Below are positions 6,827 to 15,047 of a stretch of DNA of 20,534 bases, piece by piece. The stretch lies in assembly GCA_947461915.1 (NCBI GenBank), contig CANHNG010000004.1:1-20534 (forward strand). The letters run 5' to 3'. Position numbers and translations under genes: made by a program. The notes beneath the pieces are model-generated. The model made no database searches. It was not told the DNA's origin and saw only the letters and a list, made by a program, of their open reading frames with translations. This DNA comes from Flavobacteriaceae bacterium. Its GTDB lineage: Bacteria > Bacteroidota > Bacteroidia > Flavobacteriales > Flavobacteriaceae. Positions within the stretch are counted from its first letter, which is position 1. Every line of letters begins with the position of its first letter.

Positions 6827-7774
6827 ATGCTTGAATTAAAAAACATTTCCTTCACCTATCTGAAAGACAAAGTAATTAACAATGTTAGTTTTGCCATTTC
6901 TAAAGGGAAAAATGTAGCTATAATTGGCGAAAGCGGTTGCGGGAAAAGCACCCTCTTGAAATTAATTTATGGTCTTTATGATTTAGATGAAGGGGAGATT
7001 TGGCATGGGGATAAACCCATTCGGGGACCCAAATACAATCTTATTCCCGGGGAAGACTACATCAAGTATTTAGCCCAAGATTTTGATCTCATGCCTTATA
7101 TTACGGTCGAAGAAAATGTGGGTAAATTTTTGTCGAATATTTACAAAGACAAAAAGAAAGCTCGTGTCGCTTCGCTTTTAGAGTTGGTTGAAATGAGCGA
7201 ATTTGCCAAAGTAAAAGCAAAATATCTGAGTGGCGGACAGCAACAAAGAGTAGCATTGGCAAGGGTTTTAGCATTAGAACCCGAACTGCTTTTACTGGAT
7301 GAGCCTTTCAGTCAGATTGATTCGTTCCGAAAAAAAAACTTGCAACGAAATGTATTTAATTACTTAAAAGAAAAGCAGATTAGCTGTATTATCGCCACAC
7401 ACGACAGTACCGAAGTTTTGTCCTTTTCAGATGAAACCATTGTGATGCGAAACGGTAAGGTGATTGCGATAGACACTCCCAAAACCTTATACGAAAAACC
7501 TTCTAGTGCTTATATTGCTTCCCTTTTTGGCGAGGTAAATCAAATCCCAATCCATTTGCTGAACCCTTCTAAAGAACCTCAAACGGAAGAATTAGTCTAC
7601 CCACACCAACTGCAAATAGTGGAAATCTCTAAATTGGAAGTGGTCATAAAACAAAGTTATTTTAAAGGCAATCATTACCTGATTGAATCCACTTTTAAGA
7701 ATAATACTGTTTTTTTTAACAATCCTTTTGATTTGGAATTGGGAACAATAGTTTATTTGGGCCTAGTAGTTTAA
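6827..7774 (+). CDS. ABC transporter ATP-binding protein with TOBE-like C-terminus
   Basis: 315 residues. The nucleotide-binding domain is intact: Walker A GESGCGKST (34-42), Q-loop Gln84, signature LSGGQ (134-138), Walker B LLLLDEP with Glu159, and H-loop His192 in ATHD. Residues about 250-315 form an extra beta-rich tail resembling the TOBE domain of PotA/FbpC/MalK-type import ATPases. No permease or binding-protein gene lies in the window: OmpA-family lipoprotein upstream, FabH-like enzyme downstream. The partner must therefore be elsewhere, or the protein has another role. It has its own promoter, and the next gene starts 106 bases later. The substrate class (iron, polyamine, sulfate and so on) cannot be read from the sequence. 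The ATPase call is certain and the import role is inferred. Confidence 0.93.
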   Translation: MLELKNISFTYLKDKVINNVSFAISKGKNVAIIGESGCGKSTLLKLIYGLYDLDEGEIWHGDKPIRGPKYNLIPGEDYIKYLAQDFDLMPYITVEENVGKFLSNIYKDKKKARVASLLELVEMSEFAKVKAKYLSGGQQQRVALARVLALEPELLLLDEPFSQIDSFRKKNLQRNVFNYLKEKQISCIIATHDSTEVLSFSDETIVMRNGKVIAIDTPKTLYEKPSSAYIASLFGEVNQIPIHLLNPSKEPQTEELVYPHQLQIVEISKLEVVIKQSYFKGNHYLIESTFKNNTVFFNNPFDLELGTIVYLGLVV

Positions 7775-7880
7775 TTGTTATAGGGTATAAAGCAGTAATG
7801 TAGAAAAAAACCAAATCAAGGGATTTCGATACAAAAGATGTTTAGCTTTACAGTTCCATTTGTAACGAATAAGAAATACT

Positions 7881-8888
7881 ATGTACCACTCAAAAATTGC
7901 TGGATTAGGATATTATGTCCCTTCCAATGTTGTGACGAATGAAGATTTGTCAAAAATTATGGATACCAATGACGAGTGGATTCAGGAAAGAACCGGAATT
8001 CAAGAAAGAAGGCATATCATTCGCGGAGAAGACACCACTACTACAATGGGCGTGAAAGCGGCAAGAATTGCCATTGAGCGTTCAGGAGTAGCTATGGAGG
8101 ATATTGATTTTGTTGTTTTTGCCACTCTAAGTCCTGATTACTATTTCCCTGGCCCGGGTGTTTTGGTCCAACGTGATTTGGGTTTGAAAACCGTTGGAGC
8201 ATTGGATATAAGAAATCAATGTTCGGGTTTTGTATATGGAATTTCTATTGCAGATCAATATATTAAAACTGGGATGTATAAAAATATTTTGGTAATAGGT
8301 TCTGAGGTGCAATCTACAGGATTAGACATGACAGACCGTGGTCGAGGTGTTTCGGTTATTTTTGGAGATGGGGCAGGCGCGGTTGTTCTAAGTAGAGAAG
8401 TAGATTTATCCAAAGGGATTTTGTCTACCCATTTGCATTCTGAAGGGCAACACGCCGAAGAATTAGTAGTAAAAGCGCCCGGAATGGGAGGACGCTGGGT
8501 TACTGACATATTAGAGGACAATGATCCAAATGACGAAAGCTATTTTCCCTATATGAATGGACAATTTGTGTTTAAAAATGCCGTAGTTCGTTTTAGCGAG
8601 GTAATTAACGAAGGTTTACAAGCCAACAATTTACAAGTTTCGGATATTGATTTGATTATTCCGCATCAAGCCAATTTGAGAATTTCCCAATTTATCCAAA
8701 ACAATTTTGGATTAACCGATGACCAAGTATTCAATAATATTCAAAAATATGGCAACACAACAGCCGCCTCTATTCCAATAGCGTTAACTGAAGCTTGGGA
8801 ACAAGGAAAAATTAAATCGGGTGACATAGTGGTTTTGGCTGCTTTCGGTAGCGGATTTACTTGGGGTAGTGTGATTATTAAATGGTAA
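7881..8888 (+). CDS. 3-oxoacyl-ACP synthase III (KAS III, FabH-like)
   Basis: 335 residues with the complete KAS III triad: Cys114 in RNQCSG, His262 in PHQAN and Asn292 in GNTTAAS. The N-terminal DEWIQERTGIQERR and the FGDGAGAVVL motif are typical of the family. KAS III condenses an acyl-CoA with malonyl-ACP to begin fatty acid synthesis. A region at about 190-232, between the core strands, is longer than in E. coli FabH, making the protein slightly larger than usual. It is not beside rpmF, plsX, fabD or acc genes, as a primary fabH often is, so it may be a second paralog or act on another substrate; I therefore give no symbol. It stands alone between the ABC ATPase gene and argS. Confidence 0.9.
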   Translation: MYHSKIAGLGYYVPSNVVTNEDLSKIMDTNDEWIQERTGIQERRHIIRGEDTTTTMGVKAARIAIERSGVAMEDIDFVVFATLSPDYYFPGPGVLVQRDLGLKTVGALDIRNQCSGFVYGISIADQYIKTGMYKNILVIGSEVQSTGLDMTDRGRGVSVIFGDGAGAVVLSREVDLSKGILSTHLHSEGQHAEELVVKAPGMGGRWVTDILEDNDPNDESYFPYMNGQFVFKNAVVRFSEVINEGLQANNLQVSDIDLIIPHQANLRISQFIQNNFGLTDDQVFNNIQKYGNTTAASIPIALTEAWEQGKIKSGDIVVLAAFGSGFTWGSVIIKW

Positions 8889-8937
8889 AAAAATAATTGA
8901 GTTTACCATTTCAGATTAGATTTTCCTTTGAAATTGC

Positions 8938-8945
8938 TATCTTCG
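8938..8945 (+). promoter_or_regulatory. Candidate -7 box for argS
   Basis: TATCTTCG, one base from TAnnTTTG, 22 bases before the argS ATG. No TTG is found at the expected -33 distance. Confidence 0.35.
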
Positions 8946-8967
8946 CACCCTTAAAATAAATACATAA

Positions 8968-10746
8968 ATGACATTACCCCAGATTCTGAAGCCTTCTATT
9001 GAAAAAGCTGTCCAAGCTTTATTTGACATTGTGATTGATAAAGTTGAATTTCAAACTACACGTAAAGAGTTTGAGGGTGACATCACAATGGTCATTTTTC
9101 CATTGCTGAAAGTGGTTAAAAGCAACCCTGTGGAATTGGGAAATAAAATCGGGAACTATTTAGTCGAAAATGTACTTGAAGTGAGCAGTTTTAATGTAGT
9201 TTCAGGTTTTTTGAACATTGTTATTTCGGATGAATATTATTTGAATTTTTTCAACGAAATCAGAAATGATTTGAAATTTGGGTTTGTTACTCCAAATCCC
9301 GAAGATAAAGCGATAATGGTCGAATATTCTTCGCCAAACACCAATAAACCTTTGCATTTGGGACATGTTCGTAATAATCTTTTGGGTTATTCCGTTGCCG
9401 AAATCATAAAAGCTTCAGGAAAAAAAGTCTATAAAACCCAGATCATTAATGATCGTGGGATTCATATTTGCAAGTCGATGTTGGCTTGGCAAAAATTTGG
9501 AAACGGAGAAACTCCACAATCAACAGGTTTAAAAGGAGATAAATTAGTTGGTAATTATTATGTGGCTTTTGATAAAGCCTATAAAGAACAAATTTCTGAG
9601 TTAATGACTTCCGGCAAGACGGAAGATGAGGCCAAAAAACAAGCGCCAATCATTATAGAAGCTCAAGAAATGCTTTTGAAATGGGAAGCGGGCGATGCGG
9701 GAGTCATGGCGCTTTGGAAAACAATGAACCAATGGGTTTATGATGGTTTTGCAACAACGTATACAAACTTGGGAGTGAATTTCGATAGTTATTATTACGA
9801 AAGTAATACTTATTTACTAGGTAAAGATGTGGTTCAAATAGGTTTGGAGAAAGGCGTTTTCGAAAAAGATCCTGACGGTTCGGTTTGGATTGATTTGACA
9901 GCAGAAGGTTTAGATAGAAAAATCGTGTTACGCTCTGACGGAACAGCGGTTTATATGACACAAGATATTGGAACGGCCATTCAGCGCGTGAAGGATTTTC
10001 CGGATGTTGGTGGAATGGTTTACACCGTCGGTAACGAACAGGATTACCACTTCAAAGTCTTGTTTTTGATATTGCAAAAACTCGGTTTTGAATGGTCAAA
10101 AAATCTCTTTCATTTGTCGTACGGAATGGTAGATTTGCCTTCTGGAAAAATGAAATCAAGAGAAGGAACCGTTGTCGATGCTGATGATTTGATGAATGAA
10201 ATGACCGAAACTGCTCAAAAAATAGCCGAAGATTTAGGGAAATTGGATAGTTATTCCGCTGAGGAAAAGACAAAATTGTACAAAACTATTGGTCTTGGGG
10301 CATTGAAATATTATATTTTGAAAGTCGATCCAAAAAAGCGAATCCTTTTCGATCCAGAAGAATCTGTTGATTTTGCTGGAAATACAGGCCCGTTTATTCA
10401 ATATACGTATGCCAGAATCCAGTCAATTATTCGAAAAGCCAACTTTGATTTTTCGAACACATCAGGAATAATTACGCTTCACGAAAAGGAAAAAGAATTG
10501 GTGAAACAACTCGAGTTGTTTCCTGAAGTGATTCAAAATGCTGCTGATAATCACAGTCCAGCTTTGATAGCAAATTACACCTATGATTTGGTTAGAGAAT
10601 ACAATTCATTTTATCAAGCTGTTTCTATTTTGGGGGAGGAAGATTTGGATAAAAAAATATTTAGGGTGCAGCTTTCAAAAAAAGTGGCTGAAACTATTGC
10701 TTCCGCTTTTAGTTTGATGGGGATTGATGTTCCGGAAAGAATGTAA
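8968..10746 (+). CDS. argS: Arginyl-tRNA synthetase
   Basis: 592 residues, normal for a class I ArgS. The N-terminal Add-1 domain (about 1-90) recognises the tRNA D-loop. The catalytic Rossmann fold carries the HIGH-type motif HLGH at 130-133 after SSPNTNKP, and the second signature is GKMKSREG (393-400), the usual ArgS form in place of KMSKS. The C-terminal anticodon-binding DALR domain ends in PERM, the characteristic ArgS terminus. The enzyme charges tRNA-Arg with arginine using ATP and needs tRNA for amino-acid activation. It lies between the FabH-like gene and ffh with about 80 bases on each side, so it is probably transcribed on its own or with read-through. No T-box or leader peptide is visible. 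Confidence 0.98.
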   Translation: MTLPQILKPSIEKAVQALFDIVIDKVEFQTTRKEFEGDITMVIFPLLKVVKSNPVELGNKIGNYLVENVLEVSSFNVVSGFLNIVISDEYYLNFFNEIRNDLKFGFVTPNPEDKAIMVEYSSPNTNKPLHLGHVRNNLLGYSVAEIIKASGKKVYKTQIINDRGIHICKSMLAWQKFGNGETPQSTGLKGDKLVGNYYVAFDKAYKEQISELMTSGKTEDEAKKQAPIIIEAQEMLLKWEAGDAGVMALWKTMNQWVYDGFATTYTNLGVNFDSYYYESNTYLLGKDVVQIGLEKGVFEKDPDGSVWIDLTAEGLDRKIVLRSDGTAVYMTQDIGTAIQRVKDFPDVGGMVYTVGNEQDYHFKVLFLILQKLGFEWSKNLFHLSYGMVDLPSGKMKSREGTVVDADDLMNEMTETAQKIAEDLGKLDSYSAEEKTKLYKTIGLGALKYYILKVDPKKRILFDPEESVDFAGNTGPFIQYTYARIQSIIRKANFDFSNTSGIITLHEKEKELVKQLELFPEVIQNAADNHSPALIANYTYDLVREYNSFYQAVSILGEEDLDKKIFRVQLSKKVAETIASAFSLMGIDVPERM

Positions 10747-10774
10747 AAGTTCCTTTTCAAACGACACCTTATCA

Positions 10775-10804
10775 TTGTACCTTTCTAACTTTATATTATA
10801 TTTA
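10775..10804 (+). promoter_or_regulatory. Candidate ffh promoter
   Basis: TTG at 10775-10777, 19 bases, then TATATTTA at 10797-10804, one base from TAnnTTTG. The spacing is right and the box ends 25 bases before the ATG. Confidence 0.4.
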
Positions 10805-10829
10805 CACCTCATAAAAGCCAATTACAATT

Positions 10830-12188
10830 ATGTTCGATAATTTAAGCGAAAAATTAGACAAAGCCTTTCATGTACTCAAGGGTCATGGAAGAATAACCGA
10901 AGTTAACGTTGCAGAAACCCTAAAAGAAGTGCGTCGTGCCTTATTAGATGCAGATGTCAACTTTAAAATAGCTAAAGATTTTACTACTAGAGTAAAAGAA
11001 AAAGCCATTGGTCAAAATGTATTAACGACTATCCAGCCTGGACAATTATTAGTGAAAATTGTCAAAGATGAATTGACGGAATTGATGGGAGGCGATGTCG
11101 CTGGAATCAATCTTTCGGGGAATCCAACCGTAATTTTAATGTCAGGACTACAAGGTTCAGGAAAAACCACTTTTTCTGGAAAATTGGCCAATTATCTTCA
11201 GACCAAAAAGAACAAAAAACCGCTTTTGGTCGCCTGTGATATTTATCGTCCCGCGGCAATTCAACAATTGTATGTTGTAGGAGACTCAATTGCTGTTGAG
11301 GTTTACTCAGAACCGGAAAATAAAAATCCAGTAGAAATTGCCCAAAATGCAATCAAATACGCCAAATCCAATGGGTTTAATGTAGTGATTGTCGATACTG
11401 CAGGTCGTTTGGCCGTAGATGAGGCCATGATGACCGAGATTTCCTATGTTCACAAGGCAATTCAGCCACATGAAACTTTGTTTGTTGTGGACGCAATGAC
11501 AGGTCAAGATGCGGTGAATACAGCAAAAACATTTAACGATAGATTGAATTTTGATGGTGTAATCTTAACCAAATTAGATGGTGATACCCGAGGTGGAGCT
11601 GCCCTTTCGATTAAATCGGTGGTTAATAAACCCATTAAATTTGTAGGGACTGGCGAAAAAATGGAAGCTATTGATTTATTCTACCCAGAACGTATGGCAG
11701 AACGAATCTTAGGAATGGGTGATGTTGTGTCTTTGGTGGAAAGAGCACAAGAACATTATGATGAGGAAGAAGCCAGGAAAATCCAAAAGAAAATTGCTAA
11801 GAACGAATTTGGCTTCGATGATTTCCTTTCCCAAATTCAGCAGGTAAAGAAAATGGGTAATATGAAAGATTTGGTCGGCATGATACCAGGTGCTTCAAAA
11901 GCGATGAAAGATGTTGAAATTGAAGATGATGCTTTTAAACATATCGAAGCAATAATACATTCGATGACTCCAATAGAGCGAACAAAACCCGCCATAATTG
12001 ATATGAAAAGAAAAACCAGAATTGCAAAAGGTTCTGGAACTAAAATTGAGCAGGTCAACCAACTGATGAAACAGTTTGAGCAAATGAGTAAAATGATGAA
12101 AATGATGCAAGGGCCGGGAGGTAAGAATATGATGAAAATGATGGGAAATATGAAAGGAATGCCAGGTGGAATGCCGGGAATGAGATAG
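10830..12188 (+). CDS. ffh: Signal recognition particle GTPase Ffh
   Basis: 452 residues. The N domain (about 1-90) has the ALLDADVN motif at 37-44. The G domain has the P-loop GLQGSGKTT (106-114), DTAGR (189-193), TKLD (247-250) and GDTRGGAALS (251-260). The M domain (from about 300) holds the RIAKGSG RNA-binding motif and a methionine-rich groove and tail (clusters of MM and GMPGGMPGMR) that bind signal sequences. Ffh pairs with 4.5S RNA and delivers nascent membrane proteins to FtsY at the membrane. The 4.5S RNA gene is not in this window as far as I can tell. folD follows after 69 bases containing a hairpin repeat; the neighbour pair is not functionally linked by any obvious pathway. Confidence 0.98.
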   Translation: MFDNLSEKLDKAFHVLKGHGRITEVNVAETLKEVRRALLDADVNFKIAKDFTTRVKEKAIGQNVLTTIQPGQLLVKIVKDELTELMGGDVAGINLSGNPTVILMSGLQGSGKTTFSGKLANYLQTKKNKKPLLVACDIYRPAAIQQLYVVGDSIAVEVYSEPENKNPVEIAQNAIKYAKSNGFNVVIVDTAGRLAVDEAMMTEISYVHKAIQPHETLFVVDAMTGQDAVNTAKTFNDRLNFDGVILTKLDGDTRGGAALSIKSVVNKPIKFVGTGEKMEAIDLFYPERMAERILGMGDVVSLVERAQEHYDEEEARKIQKKIAKNEFGFDDFLSQIQQVKKMGNMKDLVGMIPGASKAMKDVEIEDDAFKHIEAIIHSMTPIERTKPAIIDMKRKTRIAKGSGTKIEQVNQLMKQFEQMSKMMKMMQGPGGKNMMKMMGNMKGMPGGMPGMR

Positions 12189-12200
12189 AATATATGTATC

Positions 12201-12250
12201 AAGTTTAAGGTTTCAACTTGCTGAACCTGAAACTTTAAACTTTAAACTTT
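12201..12250 (+). repeat. Hairpin-forming intergenic repeat between ffh and folD, possible terminator
   Basis: AAGTTTAAGGTTTCA (12201-12215) pairs with TGAAACTTTAAACTT (12228-12242) over 15 bp (one wobble) with a 12-base loop. The right arm is followed by a second TTTAAACTT unit and a short T tract. It could end ffh transcription, but the low-complexity AAACTTTAAAC character resembles the intergenic repeats scattered in flavobacterial genomes. Confidence 0.6.
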
Positions 12251-12257
12251 TTTAAAA

Positions 12258-13139
12258 ATGCAATTACTAGACGGAAAAAAAACATCAGAAGACATTAAAA
12301 ATGAGATTGCTGTTGAAGTGCAAAAGATGGTTGCCAAAGGCCAGAAAGTGCCACATTTGGCCGCCGTTATAGTTGGTAGTAACGGAGCAAGTTTAACTTA
12401 TGTGGGAAGCAAAGTTAGGTCATGTCAACAAATAGGATTTGAATCTACCTTGGTAGCGTTGCCTGAAACTATTTCCGAGACGGAATTACTTGAAAAAATA
12501 AAGGAACTAAACGAAGATGATAATTTAGATGGATTTATTGTTCAATTGCCTTTACCTATACATATTGATGAGCATAAAATTCTGATGGCGATTGATCCTG
12601 ACAAGGACGTGGATGGTTTTCACCCAGCTAATTTTGGAAAAATGGCTTTAGAAATGGAGACGTTTTTACCAGCTACACCATTTGGAATAATGGAATTATT
12701 AGAGCGTTACAAGGTAGAAACATCGGGAAAACATACTGTAGTTATTGGTCGTAGCCATATTGTGGGCCGCCCAATGAGTATTTTAATGAGTCGCAAAGGG
12801 TATCCGGGTGATTCAACAGTAACATTGACTCACAGTAGAACCAAGAACATTGAAGATTTTACCAAGAATGCCGATATTATCATCACCGCTCTTGGCGTTC
12901 CGAATTACCTAAAAGCTGATATGGTGAAAGAAGGTGTTGTAGTTATTGATGTTGGTATTACGCGAGTTGAAGATGCTTCGCACCCAAAAGGATATGTAAT
13001 TACCGGTGATGTTGATTTTGATAGTGTAAGCAAAAAATCCTCTTTTATAACGCCCGTTCCGGGTGGAGTAGGACCGATGACTATTGCAATGTTGCTGAAA
13101 AACACCCTTTTGGCAAGACAAATCAGAATGAAAAAATAA
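12258..13139 (+). CDS. folD: Bifunctional methylenetetrahydrofolate dehydrogenase / methenyltetrahydrofolate cyclohydrolase
   Basis: 293 residues, normal for FolD. The N-terminal catalytic domain has SLTYVGSK with Tyr48 and Lys52 (the Tyr/Lys pair of the cyclohydrolase reaction), then FIVQLPLP and DPDKDVDGFHP. The Rossmann domain carries VVIGRSHIVGRPM for NADP binding and ends with TPVPGGVGPMT. The enzyme interconverts 5,10-methylene-, 5,10-methenyl- and 10-formyl-tetrahydrofolate and so supplies purine synthesis and formyl-Met. The ATG at 12258 is preceded by an A-rich stretch and a hairpin repeat. The gene converges on the rluF-type gene, sharing a bidirectional terminator. Confidence 0.98.
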   Translation: MQLLDGKKTSEDIKNEIAVEVQKMVAKGQKVPHLAAVIVGSNGASLTYVGSKVRSCQQIGFESTLVALPETISETELLEKIKELNEDDNLDGFIVQLPLPIHIDEHKILMAIDPDKDVDGFHPANFGKMALEMETFLPATPFGIMELLERYKVETSGKHTVVIGRSHIVGRPMSILMSRKGYPGDSTVTLTHSRTKNIEDFTKNADIIITALGVPNYLKADMVKEGVVVIDVGITRVEDASHPKGYVITGDVDFDSVSKKSSFITPVPGGVGPMTIAMLLKNTLLARQIRMKK

Positions 13140-13152
13140 TATTTTAAAATTT

Positions 13153-13195
13153 AAAAAGCAAAACCCAAGATAAGAGTCTTGGGTTTTGCTTTTTT
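13153..13195. terminator. Bidirectional terminator between folD and the rluF-type gene
   Basis: A perfect stem of about 18 bp (13153-13170 with 13177-13194) around a 6-base loop, with an A run on the left and a T run on the right, so it can act on both strands. It lies between the convergent stops at 13139 and 13208. Confidence 0.93.
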
Positions 13196-13207
13196 GAACA
13201 TTTTTAT

Positions 13208-14020
13208 CTAATAATCTCCTCTTTTCTTAAATCGAGGGTCATCTTTCTTTATGAATTCAGTTCTTCTTTTTATGGGTTCTTGTTTGGGTAAACTCGCTTC
13301 TTCGGTTTTGCTTGACGGTTCAATAAGCTGGTTGAGTTCTTTGATTTCGGCATCAGTCAAATCACGGTAACGACCCATAGGAATATCAAGCGAAATATTG
13401 ATAATTCGGATACGTTTCAAAGCCGTAACTTCGTAGCCCAGATATTCGCACATTCTTCGAATTTGACGGTTTAAACCTTGTGTTAGGACGATTTTAAAAG
13501 TGGTCGAACTGATTTTTTCTACCTTGCATTTTCGGGTGACAGTATCCAAAATGGGTACGCCATTGCCCATTTTTTCAATAAAACGATCCGTGATGAGTTT
13601 GTTGACCGTTACGGTATATTCTTTTTCGTGATTGTTTCTGGCGCGAAGAATCTTGTTGACAATATCACCGTCATTGGTCATAAAAATTAATCCTTCGCTG
13701 GCTTTGTCTAGTCGTCCAATAGGGAAAATACGTTTGGGATAATTAATGTAATCTACGATGTTGTTGCGAACGTCCAAGTTGGTAGTACATTCAATGCCAA
13801 CGGGTTTGTTGAAAGCCAAATAAACAGGTTTTTCGTTTTTCTCCCGAATCAACTTGCCGTCAATGCGTACTTCGTCGTCTGGAGATACTTTTGTGCCTAA
13901 TTCCGGTATGATTCCGTTGATGGTTACACGACCTTCTTCAATGATTTTATCGGCTTCGCGGCGAGAACAATAGCCTGTTTCTCCGATGAATTTGTTGAGG
14001 CGTTTTAGATTTTCTTCCAT
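13208..14020 (-). CDS. rluF: 23S rRNA pseudouridine synthase, RluF type
   Basis: 270 residues. Residues 4-60 are an S4 RNA-binding domain (RLNKFIGETGYCSRREADK). The RsuA/RluB-type catalytic domain follows, with GRLDKASEGL holding the catalytic Asp105. The LRARNNHEKEYTV and QGLNRQIRRMCEYLGY segments are the RluF-like signatures; RluF modifies U2604 of 23S rRNA in E. coli. A Lys/Arg-rich tail (about 237-270) is probably disordered and may add RNA affinity. The -7 box sits only 4 bases before the ATG, suggesting a leaderless transcript. The subgroup is likely but RluB/RluE-type specificity cannot be fully excluded. Confidence 0.88.
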   Translation of the reverse strand: MEENLKRLNKFIGETGYCSRREADKIIEEGRVTINGIIPELGTKVSPDDEVRIDGKLIREKNEKPVYLAFNKPVGIECTTNLDVRNNIVDYINYPKRIFPIGRLDKASEGLIFMTNDGDIVNKILRARNNHEKEYTVTVNKLITDRFIEKMGNGVPILDTVTRKCKVEKISSTTFKIVLTQGLNRQIRRMCEYLGYEVTALKRIRIINISLDIPMGRYRDLTDAEIKELNQLIEPSSKTEEASLPKQEPIKRRTEFIKKDDPRFKKRGDY

Positions 14021-14024
14021 AAGG

Positions 14025-14032
14025 CAAAAATA
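14025..14032 (-). promoter_or_regulatory. Candidate -7 box for rluF, leaderless arrangement
   Basis: Minus-strand TATTTTTG matches TAnnTTTG and ends 4 bases before the ATG at 14020, so transcription would begin at or about the start codon. No -33 element is seen at the usual distance. Confidence 0.45.
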
Positions 14033-14155
14033 GTCAAATTGTTTGTTAGATTTTTTTATGCCTGAGTTATTTGGAATTTTGGAGGATTAGGTTTAGTTGT
14101 CTTAGATTTAATATTACTTCTTTTAAATTCTAAGTAGCACTAAAAATATAAAAAT

Positions 14156-15007
14156 CTATTTTAAGTCTTCTAACAAAAATTGGGTGATTTTTTGATATAA
14201 ATCTTCATCGTGCATACTATGCCCTAAACCTTTTGTTTCTATAAAAATAGAATCTTTCCAGCCACTTGCTATTTTTTTTCCTTCTTCATATGCAACCACA
14301 GAATCGGAGATGTCGTGGGCTATGAGTCCTCTGGTATTTATTTTTGAGGCGAAATGTTTACCTGAAAAAAAAGTTAGGCTTGACCTAAAAATTTTACGAT
14401 ATTGAACTTCTAAACTCTTTTTTATAATGGTATTTAAACTTAATAACTTGATGTATTTGTTGAGTAGAATTTTGAAATCACTTGGAGAACCTAGCGTTAC
14501 TATTTTTTCGATATTTTTATTCTTATAAAAATATTGATAATACAAACAAGTTTTCCCTCCCAATGAATGTCCAATAAGATATTTTGGATTGTATTTTTTC
14601 GCAACTATGTTTATATAGGCCGCGTATTTAGGTATGTCAAATTTATTACCGCTTGACAGGCCATGCGCGGGCGCGTCAATCGCAATAATCGTACTTCCTG
14701 TTTCTTTTAAATAGGGCAGCAGTTTTTGCCAACGCAAGGAATTGCTTTCCCAACCGTGAACTAATATAATTACGGTTTGATTTCCTTTCCAAATATAGGA
14801 TTTGAACTTTTGTTCTTTAAAATAAAAACTTTCAATTTCCGCTTCTTCCAGAATTTTAGGGAGATTGCTTTTAAATAATCGTCCTTTCCTTGGTTCAGCA
14901 AAAAGAGAATAAGCTATTTGCGTCGCTTTTTCAGGATATATAAAACTTAAAAAATTAAGGTATAATCCGATGGATTTGGTATAAAGGAAATATACGGGTT
15001 TTGTCAT
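14156..15007 (-). CDS. Alpha/beta hydrolase
   Basis: 283 residues with the alpha/beta hydrolase fold: oxyanion segment VHGWES (83-88), nucleophile elbow GHSLGG with Ser148, a likely acid at Asp232 or Asp235 (HDISDSVVAY), and catalytic His263 in LGHSMHD. The N-terminal 45 residues (hydrophobic LNFLSFIYPEKA) precede the core and look like the family's usual opening, so the ATG at 15005-15007 is reasonable. No signal peptide is clear. The substrate is unknown: esterase, lipase-like or peptidase activity are all possible. The start codon lies 4 bases after the T run of the terminator that closes the gene upstream, and no -7 box is visible, so expression may depend on read-through. Stop at 14156; I see no terminator after it. 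Confidence 0.85.
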   Translation of the reverse strand: MTKPVYFLYTKSIGLYLNFLSFIYPEKATQIAYSLFAEPRKGRLFKSNLPKILEEAEIESFYFKEQKFKSYIWKGNQTVIILVHGWESNSLRWQKLLPYLKETGSTIIAIDAPAHGLSSGNKFDIPKYAAYINIVAKKYNPKYLIGHSLGGKTCLYYQYFYKNKNIEKIVTLGSPSDFKILLNKYIKLLSLNTIIKKSLEVQYRKIFRSSLTFFSGKHFASKINTRGLIAHDISDSVVAYEEGKKIASGWKDSIFIETKGLGHSMHDEDLYQKITQFLLEDLK

Positions 15008-15011
15008 AATA

Positions 15012-15038
15012 AAAAAAATCCCGATGTTTATCGGGACT
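15012..15038 (-). terminator. Rho-independent terminator after the zinc-ribbon-like gene
   Basis: On the minus strand TCCCGAT, a 4-base loop and ATCGGGA form a perfect 7-bp GC-rich stem followed by eight T. It is 9 bases after the stop of the upstream gene and 4 bases before the hydrolase ATG. Confidence 0.88.
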
Positions 15039-15047
15039 TAAATGGTT

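Noticed and set aside
8881..8910. Inverted repeat AATGGTAAA/TTTACCATT around the fabH-like stop codon
   Set aside because: The arms pair over 9 bp but are AT-rich, have a 12-base loop and no T tract follows; not convincing as a terminator.
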